64,000 bases of DNA from an uncultured Alphaproteobacteria bacterium (GCA_938083135.1 CALLKY010000005.1:103277-167276); one strand, 5' to 3'. Shown: positions 44,849 to 56,811, numbered from the stretch's first letter. Numbers and translations are program-made. Notes: generated by a model from the letters alone, not told the origin.

Positions 44849-44920
44849 CGGGTTGACAGGTGCGGGAGGGCATGGGAACCGAGCGCATGTTAGCCCGCTA
44901 GAACCAGGACGCCCGCCCCA

Positions 44921-46552
44921 GTGTTCCGTCTTATTCGCCGTATTCTGACAGGTCTTGGCCTTTTCGGCCTCGTCGCGATGTTGACCGCAGCGGGGCTTGT
45001 GTACACCAATACCTTCACCGTCGATAAGCTGCGGTTATTGGTGAAGTATAATCCGCTGGCGACCAGCGTGCAGCCGGTGCAGTCCGAAACCGCGATCCAG
45101 ACAACGCTGCTTCGGCTGAAGCTCAAATCCTACGCCGTCGCTGCGATGGCCGATGAGTTTGTCAGCGGTGCTGGCGCCATCGAACCAATCCCAGGCGGCA
45201 TGCTGATCGCTGAACGGAACGGGCGCTTCCACTTTTTTGATGAGCGCGGCGCTGAACCGAAGCTAACGGCAACAGAGATCAGCCTCGATACCAATCAGAT
45301 TCAGTTTGAGGTCCACGCCGCGTCCGAAGGCTATGCTATTAAGCCCGGTCGCAATGTCGGTTATGCGGGCCTCGGGATGCGGCTGCATGATCTGCTGTTG
45401 CTGCGCGATGGTAAACGGCTGGCAGCGACCCATACCCGCTGGGATGATGTCGCGAAATGCGTGAAGCTGCATTTGGTCATCGCGGATTTTTCGGCTGGGA
45501 ACGTGCCAAAGGTTGGCCCTTGGCAGACGCTGTTCAGCACCACGCCCTGCATGCCCTTGAGCGGCATCAAGCGGAAACCTTTCGCTGGCCATCAAGCAGG
45601 CGGTCGCATGGTCGAGATGGCGGATGGGCGCATTCTTTTCACTGTTGGTGATTTCAAAAATGACGGCGTGAAGCGGGACATCTCCACCGCTGACCCATCC
45701 AATTCCTACGGCAAGCTGCATGTGATTGACCCGGCCAATGGCATCACAGAAATATTCTCTACTGGCCATCGCAACCCCCAGGGACTTGTGATTGCTGCGG
45801 ATGGGCGTATCTGGTCAACAGAGCACGGACCTTCTGGCGGTGATGAGGTCAATCTGGTCCGTGAAGGTGCGAACTATGGCTGGCCTGTCGCTACATATGG
45901 CAGGGATTGCCGGACCTGCGCTTGGCAACAGCAAGGGCGGCATGATGGCCATGGCCTGCCAGTGTATGCTTTTGTGCCGTCAATCGGCATCAGCAATCTG
46001 GTTGAGCTGCAGGATTTCGCTCCGATTTGGGATGGGGATTTATTGGTCGCCAGCCTAAAGCAGGAAACGCTGCACCGCCTGCATATCCGTGAAGGTCGGG
46101 TTGTGGTGGATGAGCCGATTCGCATTGGTGATCGGCTGCGCGATATCCAAATGCTGGAAGATGGCCGGGTGGCCCTCTGGACGGACAGCGGCAAACTGAT
46201 GTTCCTGACGGCAGATTTAGCACCTGCCCAATCGACGCTGCTGGCGGCGAAATTGCCTGAGGATGCCCAGGACACCATAGAACAATGCCGCGCTTGCCAT
46301 GACCTTGATCCAGGCATCGCCGGGCCAGACCGGATATCGCTCTGGGGCGTTCATGGGCGCGCGAAGGCGAGCCTTCCTGGCGGGCAGTATTCTGATGCGT
46401 TGAAGGCGGCGGGCGGGGCTTGGGATGAGGCAGCGCTGGATGCATTCTTGGCGAGTCCAGCAGCAGTACCCGGCACATCAATGGCGTTCGAGGGCATTCA
46501 AGATGCGGCGTTGCGTCAGACCATCATTGACTATCTGAAAGCGCTACAATAG
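44921..46552 (+). CDS. GSDH-type (PQQ) sugar dehydrogenase fused to a cytochrome c domain
   Basis: 543 residues, GTG start. An N-terminal membrane anchor (about 8-30) is followed by a beta-propeller of the glucose/sorbosone dehydrogenase (GSDH) type: FSTGHRNPQGLVI, STEHGPSGGDEVNLV, GANYGWPVATYG. The last ~95 residues form a class I cytochrome c: CRACH heme motif, with a candidate axial Met in GTSMAFEGI. The fusion would pass electrons directly to heme in the periplasm. PQQ use is inferred from the family. Confidence 0.88.
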   Translation: MFRLIRRILTGLGLFGLVAMLTAAGLVYTNTFTVDKLRLLVKYNPLATSVQPVQSETAIQTTLLRLKLKSYAVAAMADEFVSGAGAIEPIPGGMLIAERNGRFHFFDERGAEPKLTATEISLDTNQIQFEVHAASEGYAIKPGRNVGYAGLGMRLHDLLLLRDGKRLAATHTRWDDVAKCVKLHLVIADFSAGNVPKVGPWQTLFSTTPCMPLSGIKRKPFAGHQAGGRMVEMADGRILFTVGDFKNDGVKRDISTADPSNSYGKLHVIDPANGITEIFSTGHRNPQGLVIAADGRIWSTEHGPSGGDEVNLVREGANYGWPVATYGRDCRTCAWQQQGRHDGHGLPVYAFVPSIGISNLVELQDFAPIWDGDLLVASLKQETLHRLHIREGRVVVDEPIRIGDRLRDIQMLEDGRVALWTDSGKLMFLTADLAPAQSTLLAAKLPEDAQDTIEQCRACHDLDPGIAGPDRISLWGVHGRAKASLPGGQYSDALKAAGGAWDEAALDAFLASPAAVPGTSMAFEGIQDAALRQTIIDYLKALQ

Positions 46553-46583
46553 GGCCGGTACTGATATAGCGCGTAGGGTTTGA

Positions 46584-48735
<2,152 letters not shown>

Positions 48736-48739
<4 letters not shown>

Positions 48740-49431
48740 ACGTCGCCATTATTCCGGCCCGGGGCGGATCAAAGCGTATTCCGCGCAAGAATATCCGGGC
48801 TTTTGAAGGCAAGCCGATTATCGCTTATTCGATTGAAGCGGCGCTCGCGACAGGTCTGTTCGAACGGGTTGTTGTTTCGACCGATGACACAGAAATCGCC
48901 AGTGTCGCAGAAACCTATGGCGCAGAGATCCCATTCCTGCGCCCTGCTGAAATTGCAGATGATATGACAGGCACGGCCCCAGTCGTGAAACATGCGGTTG
49001 AGGCATTGCAAGCTTCTGGCGATGAAATCACATGTGCATGCTGTATTTATGCGACAGCGCCATTTGTGCGCGCCAGTGACCTGACAAAAGCCTATGAAGC
49101 GCTCATGGCGGCAGCGGAAAAGGCTTTTGCCTTCAGCGTTACAAGCTTTGCGTTTCCCGTTCAGCGCGCATTAGCCATTCGAGACGATGGATTGGCCCCA
49201 ATCTACCCAGAGTTTAGTGAGACTCGCTCGCAGGACCTTGAAGAGGCCTATCATGACGCCGGGCAGTTCTATTGGGGCCGCGCGAATGCGTGGATGGTTG
49301 AAACACCCTTGTTTTCGCACGCATCAATCCCTGTTGTCCTGCCGCGCCATAGGGTACAAGATATTGATACACTGGAAGATTGGACGCGGGCGGAACATAT
49401 GTTCCGCGCACTTGGGGGTGCTAAACCATGA
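48736..49431 (+). CDS. pseF: Pseudaminic acid cytidylyltransferase, PseF
   Basis: 231 residues with the CMP-sialic acid synthetase-type N-terminus IIPARGGSKRIPRKNIR. It activates pseudaminic acid as the CMP sugar. It is the third gene of the operon, with ATGA overlaps on both sides. The neighbouring pse genes separate it from NeuA. Confidence 0.93.
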
Positions 49432-50951
49432 CCGTGCTATTCCGCGCGGACGCCTCTGCTGAGATCGGCACAGGCCATGTTATGCGTTGCTTGGCCTTGG
49501 CTAGCGCGGCCAATGCCCTTGGCGAAGAGTGCGTATTTGTGTGCCGCGATATTCCCCGCCTGCTTGCTGAACGCATCACAGGCGATGGCCACAACCTGCA
49601 ATTTCTCATTCCAACCGATGGCGATAATGCAGCGAAGGCTGCCGAGGTTCCCTACGCCCATTGGCTGAAAGCCCCGTGGCGCGATGATGCCGTTGAGACC
49701 AGTGAAATCGCAGACGAAGTCGGTGCCGATTGGATCGTTGTTGATCATTACGGGCTTGATGCTGATTGGGAGCAGGCGGTTGCGACGGCCGATCGCAATG
49801 TTGCGGCTATGGATGATCTGGCAGACAGACGGCACGCTGCCGCGCTGGTGTCGGACCCTAGCCTCGTTGCGAAACCCCATGACCGCTACAAGAATCTAAC
49901 CGCACCTGGGTGCCAGCTATTGCTCGGCCCACGCTACGCCGCACTCCGCAGTGAGTTTGCGGATCCACCGCCGCGCTTGCCTGCCCCCGGTGGGGAGCCG
50001 ATGCGGTTCCTGATTGCATTCGGTGGTGTTGACGCTGCTGGGATGACACGGGTGGCGATTGAAGCTTTGGCAGCTGTTGTGGAGGCAGGTGACCACGCCC
50101 ATGTCGTTGTGGGTGCCGCCCATGAAGGTCGTGCGGCTATTGCCGGGCGCTGCGCGGAACTTGGCTGGACCTGCCATGTCAATTCTTCCCGCATGGGGCC
50201 GTTGATGGCAGCCACAGACCTGGCCATCGGTGCGGGCGGTAGCATGGTCTGGGAACGCATGGCGATGGGCTTGCCGACCATCGCTGTTATCGTCGCTGAT
50301 AATCAGCGGGATCAAGTGAACGAGGCGGCCCGGCTTAGCCTGCTTGTCGCCATGGAGCAGGCGGATGCGAGCGTGGAGGCGCTTCAAGCCCAGATTCGGT
50401 CTTTGCGAGGCAATAGCGGGCTCCGGGAAAAGATGAGCGCGTCCTGCCGCCGCCGTGTTGATGGTAAGGGGGCGGTTCGTATCGCTCGGCGGCTTGCGCC
50501 ATGCCCGGTCAAGCTTCGTCCCGCGACAGAAGCTGACAGCGCTGACCTATTGGAGTGGCGCAATCATGAATTCATCCGCATGGTCTCGCACAATACAGAG
50601 ATGATTTCACCGGAAGATCACGCGCTTTGGCTTACGGGCACTTTGAACAACCCGGCGCGACACCTGTTGATCGGGTTCGACAATGACGGTGTGCTCGGCG
50701 TTGTTCGGTTCGATAAAGGGCCTTCGAATGCTGAGGTTTCGATATATTTGGCACCGCAAAGGCTCGGCAGTGGGCTTGGGCCAAACCTGCTGATGGCTGG
50801 CGAGTTGGCAATGGCCGAACATTGGCCAGATGTCCCAGAAATTCTAGCTGAAGTGTTGCCAACGAACCGGGCATCGAGGGACCTGTTTCTATCCTGCGGC
50901 TATCGCTATTCTAGCGGCTTCTTCCGCAAATCTGTTGGATCGGCCTCGTGA
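49428..50951 (+). CDS. pseG: Bifunctional PseG-PseH: UDP-sugar hydrolase fused to N-acetyltransferase
   Basis: 507 residues. Roughly 1-355 is PseG (FRADASAEIGTGHVMRCLAL, GGVDAAGMTRVAIEAL, GAGGSMVWERMAMGLP), a GT-B-like hydrolase that removes UDP. Roughly 360-507 is a GNAT acetyltransferase of the PseH type (LRPATEADSADLLEWRNHE, YLAPQRLGSGLGPNLL, TNRASRDLFLSCGY). This supplies the PseH step that is otherwise missing from the operon. The fused order is hydrolase then acetylase, although acetylation precedes hydrolysis in the pathway. Confidence 0.92.
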   Translation: MTVLFRADASAEIGTGHVMRCLALASAANALGEECVFVCRDIPRLLAERITGDGHNLQFLIPTDGDNAAKAAEVPYAHWLKAPWRDDAVETSEIADEVGADWIVVDHYGLDADWEQAVATADRNVAAMDDLADRRHAAALVSDPSLVAKPHDRYKNLTAPGCQLLLGPRYAALRSEFADPPPRLPAPGGEPMRFLIAFGGVDAAGMTRVAIEALAAVVEAGDHAHVVVGAAHEGRAAIAGRCAELGWTCHVNSSRMGPLMAATDLAIGAGGSMVWERMAMGLPTIAVIVADNQRDQVNEAARLSLLVAMEQADASVEALQAQIRSLRGNSGLREKMSASCRRRVDGKGAVRIARRLAPCPVKLRPATEADSADLLEWRNHEFIRMVSHNTEMISPEDHALWLTGTLNNPARHLLIGFDNDGVLGVVRFDKGPSNAEVSIYLAPQRLGSGLGPNLLMAGELAMAEHWPDVPEILAEVLPTNRASRDLFLSCGYRYSSGFFRKSVGSAS

Positions 50952-52003
50952 ACACGGTGATTGATATTGCGGGCCGAAAGGTTGGCCTTGACCATCCGCC
51001 TTTCGTCATCGCCGAGATGTCTGGGAACCATAACCAGTCCTTAGACCGGGCGCTGGAGATTGTGGACGCCGCCGCCACTGCAGGTGCCCATGCGCTAAAG
51101 CTGCAGACCTACACGGCGGATACGATGACGCTGGATATCGCAGAGGGCGATTTTGTCATCACGGACCCGAATAGCCTTTGGCATTGCCGCACACTTTATG
51201 ACCTCTATCAGGAAGCGCACACGCCCTGGGATTGGCATAAACCCATCTTTGAGCGCGCCCGCAGCCACGGCATGATCCCGCTCAGCACACCGTTTGATGA
51301 TAGTGCAGCAGATTTCCTCGAAAGCCTGGATGCCGCCATCTACAAGATCGCATCCTTTGAGAATACGGACCTGCCGTTGGTGCGCAAAGTCGCCAGCAAA
51401 GGTAAGCCGATGATTATCTCCATCGGCATGGCTACCTTGGCGGAAATTGATGAAACGGTCCGCGCTGCCAGATCAGCTGGCTGCAAGGACATCATCCTGC
51501 TGCAATGCACCAGCACCTATCCTGCAACGCCTGAGAACACCAATTTGGCGACGATCCCGCATATGCGCGCGGCATTTGGCTGCGAAGTCGGGCTGTCGGA
51601 CCACACCATGGGCGTCGGCGCGTCAGTCGCCAGCGTGGCACTTGGGGCGACGGTGATTGAGAAGCATTTCACGCTTGCCCGTGCCGATGGCGGTGTTGAT
51701 TCCGCCTTCTCCCTGGAGCCGCAAGAAATGGCGGCGCTGGTCACGGAGAGTGAGCGGGCCTGGCAGGCAATTGGGCGGGCGCAATACGGCACGGTCTCGG
51801 CGCAGGAAGCTAAATCGCTCGTCTTTCGTCGCTCACTTTATGTAACGGCGGATATAGCTGCAGGTGAGGCGTTCACGAAAGAAAACGTTCGCGCTATCCG
51901 GCCCGGCTTCGGTCTGGCACCCAAGTGGCTAGACGTTGTGCTGGCACGAACCGCTAAGCAGCAGATCAGGCGCGGCACGCCGTTGAGTTGGGAATTGCTC
52001 TAG
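50948..52003 (+). CDS. pseI: Pseudaminic acid synthase, PseI
   Basis: 351 residues, GTG start overlapping the pseG/H stop. NeuB-family TIM barrel: FVIAEMSGNHNQSLDRALE, CTSTYPATPENTNL, GLSDHTMGVGASVASVALG, and EKHFTLARADGGVDSAFSLE. The C-terminal ~60 residues form a SAF (antifreeze-like) domain. It condenses PEP with the hexose to make pseudaminic acid. Confidence 0.95.
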   Translation: MNTVIDIAGRKVGLDHPPFVIAEMSGNHNQSLDRALEIVDAAATAGAHALKLQTYTADTMTLDIAEGDFVITDPNSLWHCRTLYDLYQEAHTPWDWHKPIFERARSHGMIPLSTPFDDSAADFLESLDAAIYKIASFENTDLPLVRKVASKGKPMIISIGMATLAEIDETVRAARSAGCKDIILLQCTSTYPATPENTNLATIPHMRAAFGCEVGLSDHTMGVGASVASVALGATVIEKHFTLARADGGVDSAFSLEPQEMAALVTESERAWQAIGRAQYGTVSAQEAKSLVFRRSLYVTADIAAGEAFTKENVRAIRPGFGLAPKWLDVVLARTAKQQIRRGTPLSWELL

Positions 52004-52044
52004 GGTCCTGACCCTTACGGCGTGCCGGTTCGTCTGGCTTTGCC

Positions 52045-52449
52045 TTAAACGCCCATATCGTCGAATACGCCTTTAGCGATGCGGAAGGCGGATACGGCGG
52101 CGGGTGCACCAGCATAAACGGCGGCCTGCAAGAATACCTCCGCGATTTCTTCCTTGCTGCAGCCATTGTTGATGGCACCGCGCGTGTGCAATTTCAGCTC
52201 ACCTTCGCGGCCAAGTGCGGAGAGCATGGCAAGGTTCAGCAAGCTCCGGGTTTTGAGGTCCAGACCTTCGCGCTGCCACACGGTGCCCCATGCGGTTTCA
52301 GTGACGAATTGCTGCAGGGTTTGCATGAACGGGTCTTCAGCTGCACCTTCAATCGATGGCTTTACATATTCTGGCCCAAGCACTTTCAAGCGCGTCGCCA
52401 GGCCAGCATTGAAGGCGTCATTGGTATTGTATTTGGAGGTATCGATCAT
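52045..52449 (-). CDS. Carboxymuconolactone decarboxylase-family protein
   Basis: 134 residues. CMD-family features: TETAWGTVWQREGLDLKTRS, LNLAMLSALGREGELKLH and AAVYAGAPAAVSAFRIA. It is close to gamma-carboxymuconolactone decarboxylase of the beta-ketoadipate pathway, but no other pathway genes are nearby. The AhpD-type CxxC pair is absent. AAGGA is upstream. The 3' end faces pseI. Confidence 0.85.
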   Translation of the reverse strand: MIDTSKYNTNDAFNAGLATRLKVLGPEYVKPSIEGAAEDPFMQTLQQFVTETAWGTVWQREGLDLKTRSLLNLAMLSALGREGELKLHTRGAINNGCSKEEIAEVFLQAAVYAGAPAAVSAFRIAKGVFDDMGV

Positions 52450-52469
52450 GAATTAGTCCTTCAAAAAGA

Positions 52470-53471
52470 TCAGGTTTCGCCGAAAAGAAAAGCCAGCAGC
52501 ACAAGGCGCCGACCCTTGGTAACATGAAGCGGCTCATGCAGTAGCGAGGACGAAAACACCACCGCTTCCCCCGTTGCCGGGCTAAAGCGCTGGGCACCAA
52601 ATTCCGGGAACGCCAGCTCACCGCCCTCAAAGTCTTCCGCATTCAGGTTGATAGAGCAAGCAAAGCGCCGATGGGCGACGTTTGCCTGAACATTGTCCCG
52701 GTGGCCATGCAATTCACCGCCACGTTCGCCTTCATAGCAGCCGATTCTATAGCGCTCATGTTTGGTGACGCGGTAGTGGAATGCTTTGTATATTTCTGGG
52801 AACAGGCGCCGTTGCAGCCGATCATTAATCAGCGCCTGGGTTTTTTGGTTGACGACCCAGTGATCAATCCGGTCTTTGCGGCCATATTCAGGGATGCGCA
52901 TTTTGTAGTCTGATTTCTGGTTCTGGACCCCATGGCCTGGTTCCACGAACACGTTGCCATCCATATTGTAGACTGTCATCAGGCGCTTACAGTCTGCTGG
53001 CGTGAACACGTTTGGCACGATCAGCACAGGCGCTTGGCGTTCAGCGGGCTTTGGCTGCGCGACTGCTGCTAAGGCTTGCACAAGCTGCAAGGCGCGGGCG
53101 ATCTGCGTTTCTGGTTCATCCCGATATAATGCCAGCACATGACCGTTCCGCCCGATCACAACTGTGCCCGGCCCTTTGCCGCCAGCGAAGAAGGCTGATG
53201 CCTGTCCGCCATCATCAACCAGTGCGACAGGCGCACCACCGCGCCTGGTCATGGCAATGGCGTGCGCGCCAGAGGCTTCAATGTCGCCAGCGGCCGCCAG
53301 CAATTGCGCGACAGGAGCCGTTGCGGCATCGGGCGCAATGGCCAGGATTATAGGCTTCCCGGCGACAGTATCCGCTTGGCTGTCGAACGGCTCGCCGCCG
53401 TCTTGGCGAGGGAACGTGAAGCGTGGTGCGATATCGCCAATGTCGAGTGGCGGCGGGGCTTGAGGCGCCAT
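52470..53471 (-). CDS. Redoxin-like domain fused to prolyl-4-hydroxylase-type 2OG-Fe(II) oxygenase
   Basis: 333 residues. The first ~130 have an AhpC/TSA-like outline (IGDIAPRFTFPRQDGG, GTVVIGRNGHVLALYRDE) but contain no Cys, so the peroxidatic residue is missing. Residues ~150-333 are a P4H-type dioxygenase: HRDN (His, Asp), distal His in SSLLHEPLHV, and basic 2OG site KGRRLVLL. It probably hydroxylates a protein or small substrate, with the first domain as a binding or structural element. Confidence 0.85.
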   Translation of the reverse strand: MAPQAPPPLDIGDIAPRFTFPRQDGGEPFDSQADTVAGKPIILAIAPDAATAPVAQLLAAAGDIEASGAHAIAMTRRGGAPVALVDDGGQASAFFAGGKGPGTVVIGRNGHVLALYRDEPETQIARALQLVQALAAVAQPKPAERQAPVLIVPNVFTPADCKRLMTVYNMDGNVFVEPGHGVQNQKSDYKMRIPEYGRKDRIDHWVVNQKTQALINDRLQRRLFPEIYKAFHYRVTKHERYRIGCYEGERGGELHGHRDNVQANVAHRRFACSINLNAEDFEGGELAFPEFGAQRFSPATGEAVVFSSSLLHEPLHVTKGRRLVLLAFLFGET

Positions 53472-53485
53472 TTGGATGTCCGTTC

Positions 53486-54424
53486 CTAGGTCAGGCCAGC
53501 TTTGCGGCGCGGGTCTACCGGGTCATCAGGCAGGCTCTTGATGGCATCGATGAACGCACTATCCGTCGTCGCTGGAAGTTTGACGATCAGCTTGACGAAC
53601 TGGTCGCCGCGATCCGCCGCATCGCCTTTCTTCGCGACGCCTTTGCCTTTCAGCCGCAGCACAGCACCTGAATCTGCACCTTTGGGCACAGTCAGCATCA
53701 CGTTGCCATCAATTGTCGGCGTCGAGACACGACCGCCAAGAACAGCTTCCTTCAGCGATATTGGCAGATCAAGCCAGATATCCCGGCCCTCGCGGCGGAA
53801 ATGTGGATGGGGCGTCACTTTCAACTCAACAATAGCGTCGCCGGGTGATCCGCCGTCGGCACCCGGTTTACCAAGGTTCGCCAGACGGAGCGCGTGACCG
53901 GTCTCAGACCCCGCTGGCACGCGCACATCAACTTCTCGGTTGGTCGGTAGCTTAACCCGCTTTGAACAGCCCCGCGCTGCTTCCATAAAGTTCAGCGTTA
54001 GCATAATGCGGATGTCGCCACCCTTTTGGACCGTCTTGTTGCGTCGGCCGCCAAAGGTATCAAACAGATCACTGAATAGATCATCCGCATTGAAGCCGCG
54101 GCTACCACCACCAGCGCGTGCGTATTCGCTCTCGAACCCACCGCCCCTTCGTCCGTTGCCTGGATTGCTTGCAAACCCGCCGGGGAAGGGGCGCGCCTTT
54201 TCCTTGCCATCGGCGTCTATCTCGCCGCGATCAAAGCGGGCGCGCTTTGTCTTATCGCCGAGCAGATCATAGGCGGAATTCGCTTCCTTGAAGCGGCGTT
54301 CAACCTCCGCATCACCGGGGTGAATATCGGGGTGATACTTCTTGGCGAGCTTCCGGAATGCGGACTTAATTTCGTCTGGGCTCGCAGTCCTTGCGACGCC
54401 GAGAGTTGCATAAGGATCAGCCAT
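53486..54424 (-). CDS. DnaJ-type cochaperone (CbpA-like)
   Basis: 312 residues. An N-terminal J domain with HPD (KKYHPDIHPGDAEVE) is followed by a Gly/Phe-rich linker (GNGRRGGGFE, FSDLFDTFGG) and two C-terminal beta domains (VRVPAGSETGHALRLANLGKPG is the region). The zinc-finger domain of DnaJ is absent, as in CbpA/DnaJ class II. It starts 14 bases past the redoxin-like gene on the same strand. Confidence 0.9.
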   Translation of the reverse strand: MADPYATLGVARTASPDEIKSAFRKLAKKYHPDIHPGDAEVERRFKEANSAYDLLGDKTKRARFDRGEIDADGKEKARPFPGGFASNPGNGRRGGGFESEYARAGGGSRGFNADDLFSDLFDTFGGRRNKTVQKGGDIRIMLTLNFMEAARGCSKRVKLPTNREVDVRVPAGSETGHALRLANLGKPGADGGSPGDAIVELKVTPHPHFRREGRDIWLDLPISLKEAVLGGRVSTPTIDGNVMLTVPKGADSGAVLRLKGKGVAKKGDAADRGDQFVKLIVKLPATTDSAFIDAIKSLPDDPVDPRRKAGLT

Positions 54425-54478
54425 GCGCGGATCCGTTGCCAGATTGGAATTTTGCGGTCAATGATAGATGGGTAGAGA

Positions 54479-54970
54479 TCAAGCGCTTAAGACCTCCCAC
54501 TCGCCATTTGCATTGCGGCATGCCGTGCGTTTGCCGCGATTGATATCCCCGCTTGCTGGCTTTGCGACGACATCTATCTGGCGGCATTGCTTGCCTGCCT
54601 GCGCGCCACTCCTCGGCTGATAAACGGGTCCGGGGGTTACCTGGCCAGATGCGCCGGTGGATGGGTTGGACCAAGCGCTGGTCTGGCCAGCGCGGTTGTT
54701 GGCAAGGGCCTCCTGGGTCGTCGCACCGGCTTGTTGTTTGTCTTCGGTGGAAAGACCTTCGCCGAGCTCACCACCAAGCCACCCGCCTAGGACTGCGAGG
54801 CCAACAATTGCCGCAGCGCGCGTTACGCCGGAACCAATCTGGGACCCAACAAGTACGCCGACAGCCGCGCCTGCGGCCGTGCCGATTTGTCGGCCCGTCG
54901 GTTCATTGCCCTCTGCACATGCAGTCAGTGCCACACATGCGGCGGCGGATATGGCCAATTTGCGCACCAT
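54479..54970 (-). CDS. Glycine-zipper lipoprotein
   Basis: About 163 residues. A lipobox LTAC (Cys18) follows a hydrophobic signal. A glycine-zipper segment (GTAAGAAVGVLVGSQIGSG and VGLAVLGGWLGGELGEG) comes next, as in the 17-kDa surface antigen/RT0821-like family. The tail carries two Cys (KQCRQIDV, RTACRNANGEW). It is predicted to be an outer-membrane lipoprotein. The start at 54970 (MVRKLAIS) gives a proper signal; the longer frame does not. Confidence 0.82.
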   Translation of the reverse strand: MVRKLAISAAACVALTACAEGNEPTGRQIGTAAGAAVGVLVGSQIGSGVTRAAAIVGLAVLGGWLGGELGEGLSTEDKQQAGATTQEALANNRAGQTSAWSNPSTGASGQVTPGPVYQPRSGAQAGKQCRQIDVVAKPASGDINRGKRTACRNANGEWEVLSA

Positions 54971-55173
54971 CAGAAATCTCCCTATGCGGCCCCGCGACGC
55001 TTTGCCCAGCCGCCTGACCACCCTATCTTGTCTACATCATATAGCGCGCCCCATATATGGCGCGCCAGGGCCTTTCCGCCACCAAATCCGCCCAACATGG
55101 CGAGATCAAGGCGGCCCGGCTTAGATTGCGATTTGGGCGCATGCTATTTAGCGCTTTGAGAAAGGATAACGCC

Positions 55174-55764
55174 ATGGATGATATGGTCGTTGACGATCCC
55201 CACCGCCTGTTTGACGAATGGATGGCTGCTGCTGAAGCGTCCGAGTTGAACGACGCAAACGCCATGACGGTGGCGACGGTTGGCGCGGATGGACGCCCCG
55301 CCGCGCGTATCCTTCTTCTGAAGGGGCATGATGCCCGGGGTTTCGTGTTCTACAGTAATCTGGATAGCCGTAAGGGCCAGGAAATCCAGGGTAACAGTGC
55401 CGTTGCATTGCTCTTCCATTGGAAGACACTGCGCCGCCAGGTGCGCATTGAGGGACCGGTGCAGCCGGTCACATCTGAAGAAGCCGACGCTTATTTTGCA
55501 TCCCGAGCGCGGATGAGCCGGATCGGTGCCTGGGCGTCTGACCAGTCCCGCCCGCTCGAAAGCCGCGCCGCGCTCGAAGCGCGTGTTTCTGAAATGGAAG
55601 CCCGGTTTGACGGCCAAGAACCGCCGCGCCCAGAGAACTGGTCTGGATTCCGCCTCGTTCCGGAACGGATTGAATTTTGGCGCGACGGTGCTTTTCGCCT
55701 GCATGACCGGATTATCTACCAGCCTGATGGGTCTGGATGGCGGACGACGCGGCTTTATCCTTAA
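55174..55764 (+). CDS. pdxH: Pyridoxamine 5'-phosphate oxidase
   Basis: About 196 residues. PdxH landmarks: AMTVATVGADGRPAARILLL, GFVFYSNLDSRKGQEI, LLFHWKTLRRQVRIEG and a C-terminal DGSGWRTTRLYP. It makes pyridoxal 5'-phosphate. GAAAGG precedes the ATG at 55174; the longer frame overlaps the divergent lipoprotein promoter region. Confidence 0.95.
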   Translation: MDDMVVDDPHRLFDEWMAAAEASELNDANAMTVATVGADGRPAARILLLKGHDARGFVFYSNLDSRKGQEIQGNSAVALLFHWKTLRRQVRIEGPVQPVTSEEADAYFASRARMSRIGAWASDQSRPLESRAALEARVSEMEARFDGQEPPRPENWSGFRLVPERIEFWRDGAFRLHDRIIYQPDGSGWRTTRLYP

Positions 55765-55926
55765 TACGATCCCCATTCCTGACATTATCCCCCGTGCAAA
55801 TGCGTTTAGCGGCTGCGCTGGGATCAGACCGGTAGCGTCCAACCGTGAATATGGTATTGAGTTAACGGATTAACGTTCTGGCAGCGTCCTATGCGACTCG
55901 CCGCCGATGTCTGAGGGGGCGCGGAT

Positions 55927-56796
55927 ATGAGCTTTGGTACGATTTTGGCACCGGTTGGCGATGTCGATAGCGGCTTCCCGGCTTTGGAGCTGGCATTTGC
56001 AGTTGGCCGGTCATTTAGTGCTCACGTGGATGTGCTGCATGTCAGTGCAGATCCTCGCCAAGTCATTCCCTATGTGGGTGAAGGCCTTTCCGGCGCATTG
56101 ATCGACGAAGTGGTTGCCGCTGCTGCGACTGACAGCGGTGAGCGTGAGCACGGCGTGCGGGGCCTGTTTGATTCCCTGACAGAAGCAAAGATGGCACCGA
56201 TCGCGCATACGCCGCAGCCAGGGTTCAGCGTTGCATGGCGTGAGGACACGGGCCGCGAAGATGCCCGCGCCGCCGCTTGGGCTCGCGCGGCTGATCTGGC
56301 CATTGCACCGCGGCCGCTTGCCGAAGCTGAAGCCGCGACGACAGCGCTTTTTGAAGCGCTCGTATTTGAAGGCGGGTTGCCGGTCCTGCTCGCACCCCCC
56401 GGTTGGAACAGCGGCAAATCGGTTGGTACGCGCATTCTGATCGGCTGGAATGGTGGTGCGGAAGCCGCAGGAGCCATCGGTGCTGCCATGCCGTTCCTGG
56501 AGAAAGCATCGGCAGTCAAAGCCGTATCAATGAGCGGCTGGCTTGATGGCCCTAACAGCCTGGAACGCGTTACGGAACGTTTGGCCTGGCGCGGTATTGC
56601 ATCTGAACATGAAGTCATCGAAGCAACTGGGTCGCGCGGGATCGGCAAGGCCTTATTGCAGGCAGCCGCGGATTTCGATGCTGATCTGATCGTTATGGGC
56701 GCCTACACCCAAAGCCGCATCCGCCAGATGATCCTTGGCGGGGTTACGCGTCATGCCGTGAGCCAGGCGGAATGTCCGCTGCTGCTCGCGCGCTAG
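55927..56796 (+). CDS. Universal stress protein family (tandem-length)
   Basis: 289 residues, about twice a single Usp domain. The C-terminal half ends with the typical DADLIVMGAYTQSRIRQMI and GGVTRHAVSQAECPLLL. The N-terminal half starts FGTILAPVGDVDSGFPALEL. Its stop is 15 bases before the GTG of the ABC permease gene, so it is probably the first gene of that operon. Confidence 0.86.
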   Translation: MSFGTILAPVGDVDSGFPALELAFAVGRSFSAHVDVLHVSADPRQVIPYVGEGLSGALIDEVVAAAATDSGEREHGVRGLFDSLTEAKMAPIAHTPQPGFSVAWREDTGREDARAAAWARAADLAIAPRPLAEAEAATTALFEALVFEGGLPVLLAPPGWNSGKSVGTRILIGWNGGAEAAGAIGAAMPFLEKASAVKAVSMSGWLDGPNSLERVTERLAWRGIASEHEVIEATGSRGIGKALLQAAADFDADLIVMGAYTQSRIRQMILGGVTRHAVSQAECPLLLAR

Positions 56797-56811
56797 CAGG
56801 GGTCTGACAGC

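Noticed and set aside
52004..52044. AGGGTC/GACCCT as a terminator between pseI and the CMD-like gene
   Set aside because: The loop would be only 2 bases and no T-run follows.
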